From Polymorphobacter megasporae (GTDB taxonomy: Bacteria > Pseudomonadota > Alphaproteobacteria > Sphingomonadales > Sphingomonadaceae): a DNA stretch of 64,000 nt. Position numbers and translations under genes: made by a program. The stretch is taken from NCBI RefSeq assembly GCF_018982885.2, contig NZ_CP081849.1, positions 248,001 to 312,000 on the forward strand, given 5' to 3'. This document shows positions 7,552-14,758 of the stretch, piece by piece; the first letter of the stretch is position 1; each line of letters begins with the position of its first letter. Under the pieces are notes generated by a model. That model was given only the letters and a program-made list of their open reading frames with translations. It did not search any database and was not told the origin of the DNA.

Positions 7552-8565
7552 CTACTGGGTCGGTTCGACAATGACTCCTAGCGCCGCGAGCATGGCGTCG
7601 ATCTCGGCCATCTCGTCGTCGAATCGCGCGAGTGCGCGTGCGTCTGGCTCTGGTGGACGCGGCGGCCGCCCGGCAGGCTGAGCCGCAAATCCAAATTTAA
7701 CCGCGAGGTCGGGGGCGAGATATGCACGCCATGCCTGGCGTCCGCTGATCTCGACGACGAGGCCCTGATGGGCTGCCCGCGTTAACAACTTGCCCGCCCC
7801 GGAGATGGTCAGCCCGAGCGTACGCGACACATAAAGCGGGCTCAGCAGCGGCCGGCGCTGGAGCAGCACTACCAGCGACACCAACTTGCCGGGACGCCGC
7901 GCCGCGCCGAGGGTCGCGGCTGCCCGCGTTCGGTCTCCCTCGACGGCATTGAGCCGCTCGAGCCCGTCCTCGGCGGCTTTCGTCAGCGCTTTCAGGTATC
8001 GCGGGACGATCGCTCGACGATCGCGCGGCGCGTATCGCAGGGCCTTGTCTGCGGCGACGAGGCAGGGGAGGGGGGTCCGGGTCACGCCGAGGGCCTTGAG
8101 CAGCGACGGTATGCCGAGCCACGGGGCCGCGCTGCGATCGGCGCGCGCGTGGATCGCGGTCAGTTCGAGCGCACGCAGCAGAGCAGGGCGATCGCTCCAC
8201 TCTGGCGGCAAGTTGAGCGTCACCGGGATCAGCTCGCGCCAGTGTCGTCCGTCGGGCCTGGCCAGCGCCGCCTGCCAAGCTGCGAGCGCGGCGTGTTCAT
8301 CGGCGGCGAAGGCGGGTGGCCTCCGCCCGGGCACTGCGACCCCGCAGGCAAGAGCAAAAATGTCGATTTCGTCGATCTCTGCGCCCTGGCCGCGCCGAGC
8401 CTCCGTGAACCCGATCCACGACGCCCGCTCGACCCACGACCACCGTGTCGATGCGCCGGATACACGAGCGTCAAGGCGGCCGATTGCGAGCGCTGTCGCT
8501 TCGAGCAGCCCGGCCAAGAGCGGTGTCCAATCGGGCGCGGAAAGGTCGGGAAGGGGATACGTCAC
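7552..8565 (-). CDS. DUF1612-like plasmid protein with C-terminal HTH
   Basis: 337 residues. The layout resembles the RHE_PE00001/DUF1612 family common on plasmids and islands of rhizobia and sphingomonads: an N-terminal domain with WSWVERASWIGFTEA and a middle region rich in alanine and arginine. A C-terminal winged-helix-like segment follows (LVSLVVLLQRRPLLSPLYVS, then a GAGKLLTRA recognition helix). The tail is acidic. No enzymatic motif is seen, and the role is unknown; the HTH suggests DNA binding. It is transcribed divergently from the recombinase at 8683 and toward parB. The family assignment is from memory of the pattern and should be treated as moderate. Confidence 0.7.
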   Translation of the reverse strand: MTYPLPDLSAPDWTPLLAGLLEATALAIGRLDARVSGASTRWSWVERASWIGFTEARRGQGAEIDEIDIFALACGVAVPGRRPPAFAADEHAALAAWQAALARPDGRHWRELIPVTLNLPPEWSDRPALLRALELTAIHARADRSAAPWLGIPSLLKALGVTRTPLPCLVAADKALRYAPRDRRAIVPRYLKALTKAAEDGLERLNAVEGDRTRAAATLGAARRPGKLVSLVVLLQRRPLLSPLYVSRTLGLTISGAGKLLTRAAHQGLVVEISGRQAWRAYLAPDLAVKFGFAAQPAGRPPRPPEPDARALARFDDEMAEIDAMLAALGVIVEPTQ

Positions 8566-8623
8566 GCACCCTTAGTAGCGCCAAAAGGACCTTCCAGTCT
8601 ACTGTACTAGTGTTTGTAGTCCT

Positions 8624-8640
8624 GATAATGAAGCGTTATC
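8624..8640. promoter_or_regulatory. inverted repeat in front of tyrosine recombinase
   Basis: GATAA and TTATC arms separated by seven bases. It lies 43 bases before the recombinase start. A similar GATAA-six bases-TTATC element sits at 29107-29122, upstream of the other recombinase operon. It could be a recombinase core site or an operator; five-base arms are weak evidence alone. Confidence 0.3.
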
Positions 8641-8682
8641 GCGACCCTAGCATTTTAGATGTTTTGAGCGTAATCGGCGGCG

Positions 8683-9819
8683 ATGGCCGCTCCCGCCCTC
8701 ACGACCCTGCCGCCGACGGCCTCGCTCGGCATCATCGTCGATGAAATCACTGCGCTTGCGCCCCAGCGTCAGCTACTCGACCCGACACTCGTTGCTGCCG
8801 CGGCGCGCGCGTGGTCGGCGAACACGGTGCGGGCGTTCCTGTCGGATCTGCGGCTGTGGGACAGCTGGTGCCGGCGCTCGGGGGTTCAGACTGGCAGCGC
8901 CACGGCCGGCACCGTTGCGGCCTATGTCCGTGCGCTGTCGGGGCAGGACCTCGGGAGTGACGCGGCGCGCGCCACCGGCGAGCGCGCCGCGGCCACGATC
9001 GGGCGGTACCTCGTCCATATCGGCTGGGCGTACCGGATGGCGGGGCGCGACGATCCAACTGCAGCGCCACTGGTGCGGTTCGAGCATAAGGCAGCGCGCA
9101 AGATCCTCGGTGTGCGGCAACGCCAAGCGCGCGCGATCCGGTTCAAGGGCGACGTCACCGACCTCGACGGGCCGCCGGCGGGGGTGTGCCTCGCGACGCT
9201 GCTGAAGGCGTGCCGCAAGGACATGCTCGGCGCGCGCGACCAGGCGCTGCTGCTGCTCGCCTATGACACCGGCTGCCGGCGCTCGGAACTGGTCGCGATC
9301 GAGGTCGACCACATCGATGGGCCCGATGGCGAGGGGGCAGGGACGCTGTTGATCCCGCGGAGCAAGACAGATCGGGAGGGGGAGGGGGCGCTCGCCTATC
9401 TGTCGCCGGCGGCGATGAAGGCGATCAAACGCTGGCGCGAGATGGGGCATATCGACCGCGGGGCGCTGTTTCGTCGGGTCGAGACCTATTTCGACGGTAG
9501 GGTGCGAACCGTAGGGGAGGGGGCGCTCCACCCCGGGACGATCGCGATCATCTACAAGCGGCTGGTCCGCGCGGCGTTCGACAAGAAGTTGCTTGGGAGC
9601 ATGAGCGAGGCCGAGCTCGAGCGCTGGGTCAAAGCGGTGTCGAGCCATTCGATCCGGGTCGGGGTCGCGCAGGACAATTTTGCGGCAGGGGAGGGGTTGC
9701 CGGCAATCATGCAGGCGTACCGCTGGCGCGACGCCAAGACGGTGATGCGCTACGGGGCGAAGTTGGCGGCGAAAAGCGGGGCGAGCGCGCGGCTGGCGAA
9801 GCGGTTCTCGGCCGAGTAG
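8683..9819 (+). CDS. tyrosine-type site-specific recombinase
   Basis: 378 residues. The N-terminal SAM-like core-binding domain includes WSANTVRAFLSDLRLWDSWC. The catalytic domain shows the family residues: arginine in DTGCRRSELVAI near 199, lysine in PRSKTD near 228, HSIR near 321-324, and the nucleophilic tyrosine in VMRYGAKL near 357. It should cut and rejoin DNA at short inverted-repeat sites, for dimer resolution or integration. No obvious attachment repeats flank it. Full length and intact. It is divergent from the DUF1612-like gene; the shared 117-base gap carries a GATAA/TTATC inverted repeat. Plasmid multimer resolution is a reasonable inference next to rep/par. Confidence 0.9.
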   Translation: MAAPALTTLPPTASLGIIVDEITALAPQRQLLDPTLVAAAARAWSANTVRAFLSDLRLWDSWCRRSGVQTGSATAGTVAAYVRALSGQDLGSDAARATGERAAATIGRYLVHIGWAYRMAGRDDPTAAPLVRFEHKAARKILGVRQRQARAIRFKGDVTDLDGPPAGVCLATLLKACRKDMLGARDQALLLLAYDTGCRRSELVAIEVDHIDGPDGEGAGTLLIPRSKTDREGEGALAYLSPAAMKAIKRWREMGHIDRGALFRRVETYFDGRVRTVGEGALHPGTIAIIYKRLVRAAFDKKLLGSMSEAELERWVKAVSSHSIRVGVAQDNFAAGEGLPAIMQAYRWRDAKTVMRYGAKLAAKSGASARLAKRFSAE

Positions 9820-10014
9820 ACGCTCTTCTGGACCAACGCGCCGCCAAACTGTCCGACACACTGCAATGTCATTTTTAAGCGGGGGGCGACATGGCCGCGA
9901 TGTTCAGTTTTAGACATGTCGAACGGATTTGCTCGCGGCCAAATCGAGTACCCGACCCCACCCATCAGGCGATATCCGACTCCAACGACGCGATCCTCTT
10001 GTCAGAGGATGTTG

Positions 10015-10482
10015 CTAAGTGCGGGGGGAGCGGGTTTTCTTTGCGCCGCCGGCCCGTGCGGTAGATGCGCGCTTCGCGGTGGAGTTCATCCGCCCGAGCC
10101 CAATCTTCAATGCCAAGTTGCGACGCTTTTCGGCATAAGCGGGCGCGACCATCGGGTAATCTGCGGGCAGGTTCCACTTGGCGCGGTACGCGTCTGGCGT
10201 CATCCCGAAGGCATTCATCAGATGTCGTTTGAGCATTTTCAGCTTTCTGCCGTCCTCAAGACAGACAAGATAGTCGGGCTTGATCGACGCGCGGATCGAA
10301 ACTGCCGGTGCCTGCTGGACGGGTTGCGGTTCGACCTGAGTGCCGAGGCGAGCGAGCGCCGCATAGACGTTCGCGATCATCCCTGAAAGGTCGGAAAGCG
10401 CGACGGAATTATTGGCGACATGCGCACTGACGATGCTGGCGGTCAAAGGAAGCAGTTCATTCTTTGAATCAAGATTAATCAT
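10015..10482 (-). CDS. mucR: MucR/Ros family transcriptional regulator, copy 1
   Basis: 155 residues. The zinc-finger core is visible: CLEDGRKLKMLKRHL, then GMTPDAYRAKWNLPADYPMV. The N-terminal half (ALSDLSGMIANVYAALARLG) is the usual MucR oligomerisation region. MucR proteins bind AT-rich DNA and act much like H-NS silencers or as exopolysaccharide regulators in alphaproteobacteria. The tail is short and basic. AAGGAG lies six bases before the start. A close paralogue lies about 640 bases upstream in the same direction. Such genes are often carried by plasmids to keep acquired DNA quiet; that role is inferred here. Confidence 0.9.
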   Translation of the reverse strand: MINLDSKNELLPLTASIVSAHVANNSVALSDLSGMIANVYAALARLGTQVEPQPVQQAPAVSIRASIKPDYLVCLEDGRKLKMLKRHLMNAFGMTPDAYRAKWNLPADYPMVAPAYAEKRRNLALKIGLGRMNSTAKRASTARAGGAKKTRSPRT

Positions 10483-10797
10483 GCGAAACTCCTTATTTTA
10501 GGCCGACTGCTTTTGAGATAGGGCTAGCACACTATCCTTAGATCAAAGGGCGTCGAATATCCAGTTTTATGGTCTGCGACTTCTACCAATAATGTGGATT
10601 GGTAAACCAAAATATACTTCCTGCTGGCTTTACAACCATTTCCAGGACAGACTATCTGTTTTGGCAGTAATTTGGGAGCGGATCGGACACACCCAACTTA
10701 ACGTGATCGAAGTTAAGCCCAGTTCAGTCTCCGGTCGACAGCGGGCGTCGGTACACCGCGGCAAGAATTGCGCCCGCCCCTTTGCAATATTGATGGG

Positions 10798-10935
10798 ATG
10801 GACGCCCTTGCCCGTGATAGACAATATCGCGGTATAATTTATGGTCGCATCCTAAACCTCAAGAGTGAATCGGTCGCGCTTAAGCTGTTCAAGCAGGCGC
10901 GCCCGATTGCAGCAATGCTGATCGCGAAAGACTAG
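10798..10935 (+). CDS. doubtful 45-residue small protein
   Basis: ATG to TAG, reading MDALARDRQYRGIIYGRI and ending FKQARPIAAMLIAKD. The composition (basic, with a hydrophobic core) is more protein-like than neighbouring frames, and the frame is open upstream to about 10712, so it may be the tail of a decayed gene. No clear ribosome site. No family recognised. Confidence 0.2.
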   Translation: MDALARDRQYRGIIYGRILNLKSESVALKLFKQARPIAAMLIAKD

Positions 10936-11017
10936 ACGATCTCCCGACACTTTCAGAGATCATTTAGCGATCGAGTTACGGGTTCGATTGATAAAGCTGC
11001 CCTTGGCCTGTCGCCGC

Positions 11018-11052
11018 CGATACGTCCGAAACTTTGGGTTCCGGACGTATCG
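11018..11052. other. 15-base-pair hairpin with one mismatch
   Basis: Arms at 11018-11032 and 11038-11052, the first eleven bases of each (CGATACGTCCG and its complement) matching exactly, with a five-base loop. It is 70 bases beyond the stop of mucR copy 2. There is no T-run, so a classic terminator is unlikely. A protein-binding operator, a nicking or single-strand origin hairpin, or an mRNA 3-prime stabiliser are all possible. Confidence 0.5.
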
Positions 11053-11121
11053 AACGCAAGAGCCCAAGTCGCTCGCCCGCGCGTCCAACGCCCAGCGCGT
11101 GTCAGGCGGTGTTCGGACCTC

Positions 11122-11622
11122 CTAAGCCGGCTGTGCGTCGAACGACGGCGCGAGCTTGGCGCGGGGGGATCGCGGCTTCTTTGCCGGAACGGCCTCGACC
11201 GCTGGTGCGGGCGGAGCAGGCGGGGCCTTGCGACCGAGCCCGATCTTTATCGCCAGGCTGCGACGCTGCTCGGCATACGCCGGCGCGACCATCGGATAGT
11301 CTGCGGGCAGGTTCCACTTGGCGCGATAGGCGTCCGGCGTCATCCCATAGCTGGTCAGCAGGTGCCGCTTGAGCATCTTGAGCTTTTTGCCGTCCTCGAG
11401 ACAGACAATGTAGTCGGGCTTGATGGAAGAACGGATCGAAACCACCGGTTCCTGCCGGATCTTCTCCGGCTCGACCTGTGTTCCGAGGCGAGCCAGCGCT
11501 GCATAGACGTTGCCGATCAGCCCCGAGAGGTCAGAAAGCGCAACCGTGTTATTGGCGACATGAGAGCTGACGATGTCGGCCGTCAGGGTCAAAAGTTCAT
11601 TATTAGACGCAAGATCGTTCAC
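11122..11622 (-). CDS. mucR: MucR/Ros family transcriptional regulator, copy 2
   Basis: 166 residues, close in sequence to the neighbouring copy through the N-terminal half (ALSDLSGLIGNVYAALARLG) and the zinc-finger region (CLEDGKKLKMLKRHL, GMTPDAYRAKWNLPADYPMV). It differs in a longer alanine/proline/lysine-rich C-terminal tail. The start is GTG at 11622 with AAGGAA six to seven bases upstream. Two tandem MucR genes suggest a local duplication followed by divergence of the tail. They may form mixed oligomers; that is inference. Confidence 0.9.
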   Translation of the reverse strand: MNDLASNNELLTLTADIVSSHVANNTVALSDLSGLIGNVYAALARLGTQVEPEKIRQEPVVSIRSSIKPDYIVCLEDGKKLKMLKRHLLTSYGMTPDAYRAKWNLPADYPMVAPAYAEQRRSLAIKIGLGRKAPPAPPAPAVEAVPAKKPRSPRAKLAPSFDAQPA

Positions 11623-11815
11623 ACAAAGTTCCTTGTTTGAGGCCGGTTACATGCATCAGCTGACCGGTGCGCCGTATTTAGTTTGCCAGACGTCACAATT
11701 CCAGTTGTATGACGGATAGCTTCGACCCGCATTGTGGGTTTATGTCACGGCAGTCTCGCGAGCGTCGGATGGACCAGGAAAATTAACCCCGCCAAAGAAG
11801 GCTGAACTTTTTTAG

Positions 11816-12022
11816 ATGATTGGCACGAGTTGTTCAAAGCTCGCCAAGATGATTAAGCTGGAGGATCACGTGACCTGTCTCGACGTGTCGGCCGAGAGTT
11901 TGCCCGATAAGGTATCAGACACGCGCGATAGGGTTATCCGGCTCGAAGGCTTTATTGAAGGCGCATCGGGCAGCCGGACGGCCTCCCCGGAGCGGCAACG
12001 AGTGCTCAAACCAAGGCACTGA
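11816..12022 (+). CDS. possible small plasmid protein
   Basis: 68 residues. The middle (LPDKVSDTRDRVIRLEGFIE) has the look of the short helical proteins with RxRVxRLE motifs that occur on plasmids and prophages, predicted to form a coiled coil. The ATG at 11816 lacks a ribosome site; an in-frame ATG at 11849 would give a 57-residue product starting MIKLEDHV. No neighbour in the same operon. Whether it is translated is unsure. Confidence 0.4.
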   Translation: MIGTSCSKLAKMIKLEDHVTCLDVSAESLPDKVSDTRDRVIRLEGFIEGASGSRTASPERQRVLKPRH

Positions 12023-12158
12023 TCCATTATCGTCCCCTCCCGGCAGCCATCTGTCGGAGCGAGCCGCAATGTTGGTCGGTTGACGGAGCCGTCATTTGAA
12101 GTCTAGCGGTCTGCCGAGTACCGGCTTGTGAACCTTAGACTGACTGTTGGAGATGAGA

Positions 12159-12626
12159 ATGCCTCTGAAGGATTATCTCGGCGTGATCGACAATGCACTC
12201 AAGCAGGTGTTCGACCGTAAGGCAGTTGATCCAACAAAGGCACGCCGACCACTTCTCCGCGGCATCGACCGCACGATGGCGCAGTTCAAAACCGGCTCGT
12301 CGGGCACGCCGACCGGCTGGTACCGCGTCAAGAATGGCGTCGTCGCATTGACGGTGAAAGTTGCCAGCGACACCTTCGAGGTTAACGGCGAGGCGACCAA
12401 CCACCTGCCGGCCGACCGGTTCGAGGAGTTCCTCTTGAGCATGCGCGCGGCTGTCGAGGCAGGCGCGTTCGACAAAGAGTTAGCCGATAACGGCGCCGGC
12501 AATGCCGAGGTGCAAATCCCAAAGCGCGCTCCGGGATCGATCTCGCCCGAGGCCGCGAAGCTGCGTGGGGTCAAGGCAGCTGCCACTCGTAAGGCGAACC
12601 GCGAAAACAAGAACAAAGCTGCCTAA
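12159..12626 (+). CDS. conserved-looking hypothetical protein, basic tail
   Basis: 155 residues from the ATG at 12159, which has GGAG six bases upstream; TTG at 12147 and ATG at 12153 are in frame but would include that site. The body is a globular alpha/beta sequence (PTGWYRVKNGVVALTVKVAS, then FEVNGEATNHLPADRFEEF), and the C-terminal 35 residues are rich in lysine, arginine and alanine, which suggests nucleic acid binding. I recognise no family. It stands alone, followed by the 82-base repeats. Confidence 0.7.
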   Translation: MPLKDYLGVIDNALKQVFDRKAVDPTKARRPLLRGIDRTMAQFKTGSSGTPTGWYRVKNGVVALTVKVASDTFEVNGEATNHLPADRFEEFLLSMRAAVEAGAFDKELADNGAGNAEVQIPKRAPGSISPEAAKLRGVKAAATRKANRENKNKAA

Positions 12627-13096
12627 CGAGGGGCGGGGGTCGGCTGACGGCTGCTTTGCGCCCATCTCCGGCCGATCGAGACCGCAGCCGATCTGCCCGA
12701 AAGCGGTCGTTTGTTCAGATTGCCCGTCGCGGCGGCTTCGCGCCCATTTCCGGACGAGCGAGATCGCTGCCGACCAGTCCAAAAGCGGTCGTTCGTTCAG
12801 ATTGAGCATCGCGCCGACTTCGCGCCCCATAGCGGTCGACGAAGCAATGGTAAGCTCAGCCCGAAAGCGGACTATCACTTACTGACATTCGGGCCGTCCT
12901 AATACCTGCTCATGAAACCGCGTACGAAAGGCCCCTATCACTAGCTGCTAGGGAGCTGGACGCATTCCGGCTTGCCAATCCGTATAGCCGGACGAGCTGA
13001 CGCTGGTCGCTTGTCGCTGGCCGCTAAAACATTTTCATGTGCTGACGCTGGAAGCAGAAATTCCTATATGCGTGTCGGGCACAGCGGGGATTTTGA
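12627..13096. other. 470-base gap before the nuclease operon
   Basis: No gene is supported. The first part holds the 82-base degenerate tandem repeats. The stretch 12890-13096 must carry the promoter of the HNH operon; the bases before the HNH start read GGGGATTTTGA with no strong ribosome site. Nothing else is apparent. Confidence 0.45.
12653..12830. repeat. 82-base degenerate tandem repeat, about 2.2 copies
   Basis: The motif GCGCCCAT recurs at 12658, 12740 and (as GCGCCCCAT) 12822, exactly 82 bases apart each time. AAAGCGGTCGTT is shared at 12700 and 12782, followed in both by TTCAGATTG. The units are about 75 to 80 percent alike by eye. It is non-coding and lies just before the nuclease operon. 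Confidence 0.65.
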
Positions 13097-13789
13097 ATGG
13101 CGGAAAGAAAGGCGATACCTGCTGGAACGCGACTGCGCCTATTTTCGGACGCGGCGGGCTTCTGCCAGAAACCCGACTGCATGGAAGCCCTGTTTCCAGC
13201 GGAGATGGGGGGCGATAAGCACATCGCCGAGATGGCGCATGTTATCCCGCACGGCGATGCGGGCCCGCGCCATGAAGACCGACCGGCGGACGACTTCGAT
13301 CCCGATGCCTTCGACAACCTGATCCTGCTGTGTCCGACCTGCCATACGAAGATCGACAAGGACCCCGAGGCTTATCCGCGCAATATCCTGATTGATTGGA
13401 AGGCCAATCATCTCGGGCGGCTGGCGCACAGGCAAGGCATCCGGGCTTACGACGAGCGCGAGCAGGCGCGAGCTGCGGTTGCCGGTATTATGGCTGAGAA
13501 CCGGGCCATCTGGGAGAAGTTTGCGCCGGAGGAAGGCTCGGGCTTCGAGTATGACCCGGAATCGGGCACCGCTGCGGCATGGGATCAGCGCATGAGAAGC
13601 GTAATCCTGCCCAACCACGATCGCACCTTGGCGATCATTGAGGCCAATCTCGCCCTCGCCACGGAGGAGGAACGCCGCACGTTCGCTGAGTATCAGGAGC
13701 ATGTTCGCGGCTTGTCTGAGCGGCATATATGTGGCGTCTCGGGTCGCGCCATCCGCTTTCCGGGAGCGATGGAGGGCATGTTCGCATGA
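13097..13789 (+). CDS. HNH endonuclease
   Basis: 230 residues. A zinc-stabilised HNH domain fills the first 90 residues: C23 and C28, the first catalytic histidine in AHVIPHG (H48), N74 in DNLILLC, and CPTCHTKID with H83. The remainder is helical and unassigned (DEREQARAAVAGIMAENRAI; a late LALATEEERRTFAEYQEH). It should be a metal-dependent DNA nuclease, likely the effector of this operon. Its stop overlaps the next start as ATGA, so at least two genes are coupled. Compared with classical restriction enzymes there is no methyltransferase nearby on this strand. Defence is an inference from the company it keeps. Confidence 0.85.
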   Translation: MAERKAIPAGTRLRLFSDAAGFCQKPDCMEALFPAEMGGDKHIAEMAHVIPHGDAGPRHEDRPADDFDPDAFDNLILLCPTCHTKIDKDPEAYPRNILIDWKANHLGRLAHRQGIRAYDEREQARAAVAGIMAENRAIWEKFAPEEGSGFEYDPESGTAAAWDQRMRSVILPNHDRTLAIIEANLALATEEERRTFAEYQEHVRGLSERHICGVSGRAIRFPGAMEGMFA

Positions 13790-14424
13790 ACTGGCAGGTC
13801 AAATATGCGCTCGCCAATTTTGCGAAAGGAGGTCGGTCGCGGGCGGAGCATCTTGGCGGTGACGTCATCCGGATCGTAACCGAGGATCGACCCGACGTCG
13901 TCGCGGCCATCACTGCCGCCGCAACGGTCGATCAGGCAACGGCCGTTGGCTATCGGGACAGTGTCGAGGGACTCGATTTCTTATGCGGTTACCGCGCGGA
14001 GTGCGTCTGGGAGGGCAAGGCGATACGGTATCTCGAAGAGAACCGGGTGGGCTGGGGCAATTTCGGTACATTGGGTTCGGCGGTGCTCGACGGCGACGCC
14101 AACACCGCACAGCACAAGATCTACAAATTCGCGGATCGGCTTCTTCGGCAATATGGCCCTGTGGCGACCGTCGATCGGGAGTTCGACCGAATTCATCGGG
14201 TTACGCTGCGGAACGGGGAGGTGCTGCGCATTGGGATGATCGCCGACTACGAGCCGACGGCTGATGAGGTTCGGACGTTGTGGGATCGTTTTGGGCCGGT
14301 CGACATCATCTGGAACACTAACCCGAATGGCACGCCGCAGCCCGAAGCGAACGAAGCCGGAAGAGAGCTGGGGTGCGAGGTGATGCTATGGAACGCATTG
14401 AGGGAGCGTCTGGCGCGGGCATGA
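13786..14424 (+). CDS. unknown protein in nuclease operon
   Basis: 212 residues, starting at the ATGA overlap with the HNH gene and ending at another ATGA at 14421. I recognise no family. The visible traits are a mixed alpha/beta composition, charged segments (HRVTLRNGEVLRIGMIADYE), and a late stretch FGPVDIIWNTNPNGTPQPEA. The stretch ELGCEVMLWNALRERLA closes the protein. That pattern resembles a Rossmann-like or nucleotide-handling fold, but this is weak. There are no membrane segments or signal peptide. Its fixed place between two nucleic-acid or nucleotide enzymes suggests a core subunit of the same system. Confidence 0.75.
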   Translation: MNWQVKYALANFAKGGRSRAEHLGGDVIRIVTEDRPDVVAAITAAATVDQATAVGYRDSVEGLDFLCGYRAECVWEGKAIRYLEENRVGWGNFGTLGSAVLDGDANTAQHKIYKFADRLLRQYGPVATVDREFDRIHRVTLRNGEVLRIGMIADYEPTADEVRTLWDRFGPVDIIWNTNPNGTPQPEANEAGRELGCEVMLWNALRERLARA

Positions 14425-14714
14425 TGTCGGCCAACGAGGTTGCTATTCACCTCCTGGCGTCTTGCCCCTCGTTGGAGCATTTCGCGGCTTATATGTTCGG
14501 TTCGGCCGTGACGGGGGTCGGGGCGGATATCGACATTCTTATCGTCGGTCCCGGCGGCTCGCTGTTGTCTGCGGTCAAAACTGAGCTCCGTTCCGCTGGG
14601 CAAGCTTTGCCACTGCACGTCCTGTGTATGTTGCCGTCAGAAGCGCTCCACACGCAGTTTGTAGCGAGGGAAAAGTGCGTGCCGCTCTCTCAACTTGCGC
14701 TGGCGGACAGTTGA
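14388..14714 (+). CDS. nucleotidyltransferase-fold protein (MNT/pol-beta-like)
   Basis: 108 residues from the ATG at 14388. MFGSAVTGVGADIDILIV carries the nucleotidyltransferase signature: GS at 38-39 and the paired aspartates D47 and D49. This small domain is typical of MNT/HEPN antitoxins and of minimal nucleotidyltransferases that AMPylate a partner. No HEPN gene is adjacent, which is unusual. The start is ambiguous: 14388 has GAGGTG five bases upstream, while 14421 overlaps the preceding stop as ATGA. In either case the gene is coupled to its upstream neighbour. The third catalytic carboxylate may lie in the strand near LPLHVLCML but is not obvious, so activity is uncertain. Confidence 0.75.
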   Translation: MERIEGASGAGMMSANEVAIHLLASCPSLEHFAAYMFGSAVTGVGADIDILIVGPGGSLLSAVKTELRSAGQALPLHVLCMLPSEALHTQFVAREKCVPLSQLALADS

Positions 14715-14758
14715 ACAGAAAGTCGTCTAAATATTAGCGATCCAGGCTTGGGGGAAAG

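Larger units (their letters stand above)
10483..11121. other. 639-base gap between the two mucR genes
   Basis: It holds the promoter region of mucR copy 1 and is noticeably more AT-rich near 10500-10680, as expected where MucR proteins bind. A strong hairpin lies at 11018-11052 and a doubtful 45-codon frame at 10798-10935. The other open frames here have ordinary shadow composition. Confidence 0.5.

Noticed and set aside
8773-9861. A 362-codon reverse frame opposite the first tyrosine recombinase
   Set aside because: The forward frame carries all recombinase catalytic residues; the reverse reading is arginine/proline-rich.
10592-10837. 81-codon forward frame between the mucR genes
   Set aside because: No ribosome site, no recognisable composition, and it lies in the AT-rich regulatory spacer.
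12653-12830. CRISPR-like array
   Set aside because: The units are 82 bases apart, degenerate along their whole length, and lack constant repeats with unique spacers; no cas gene is nearby.
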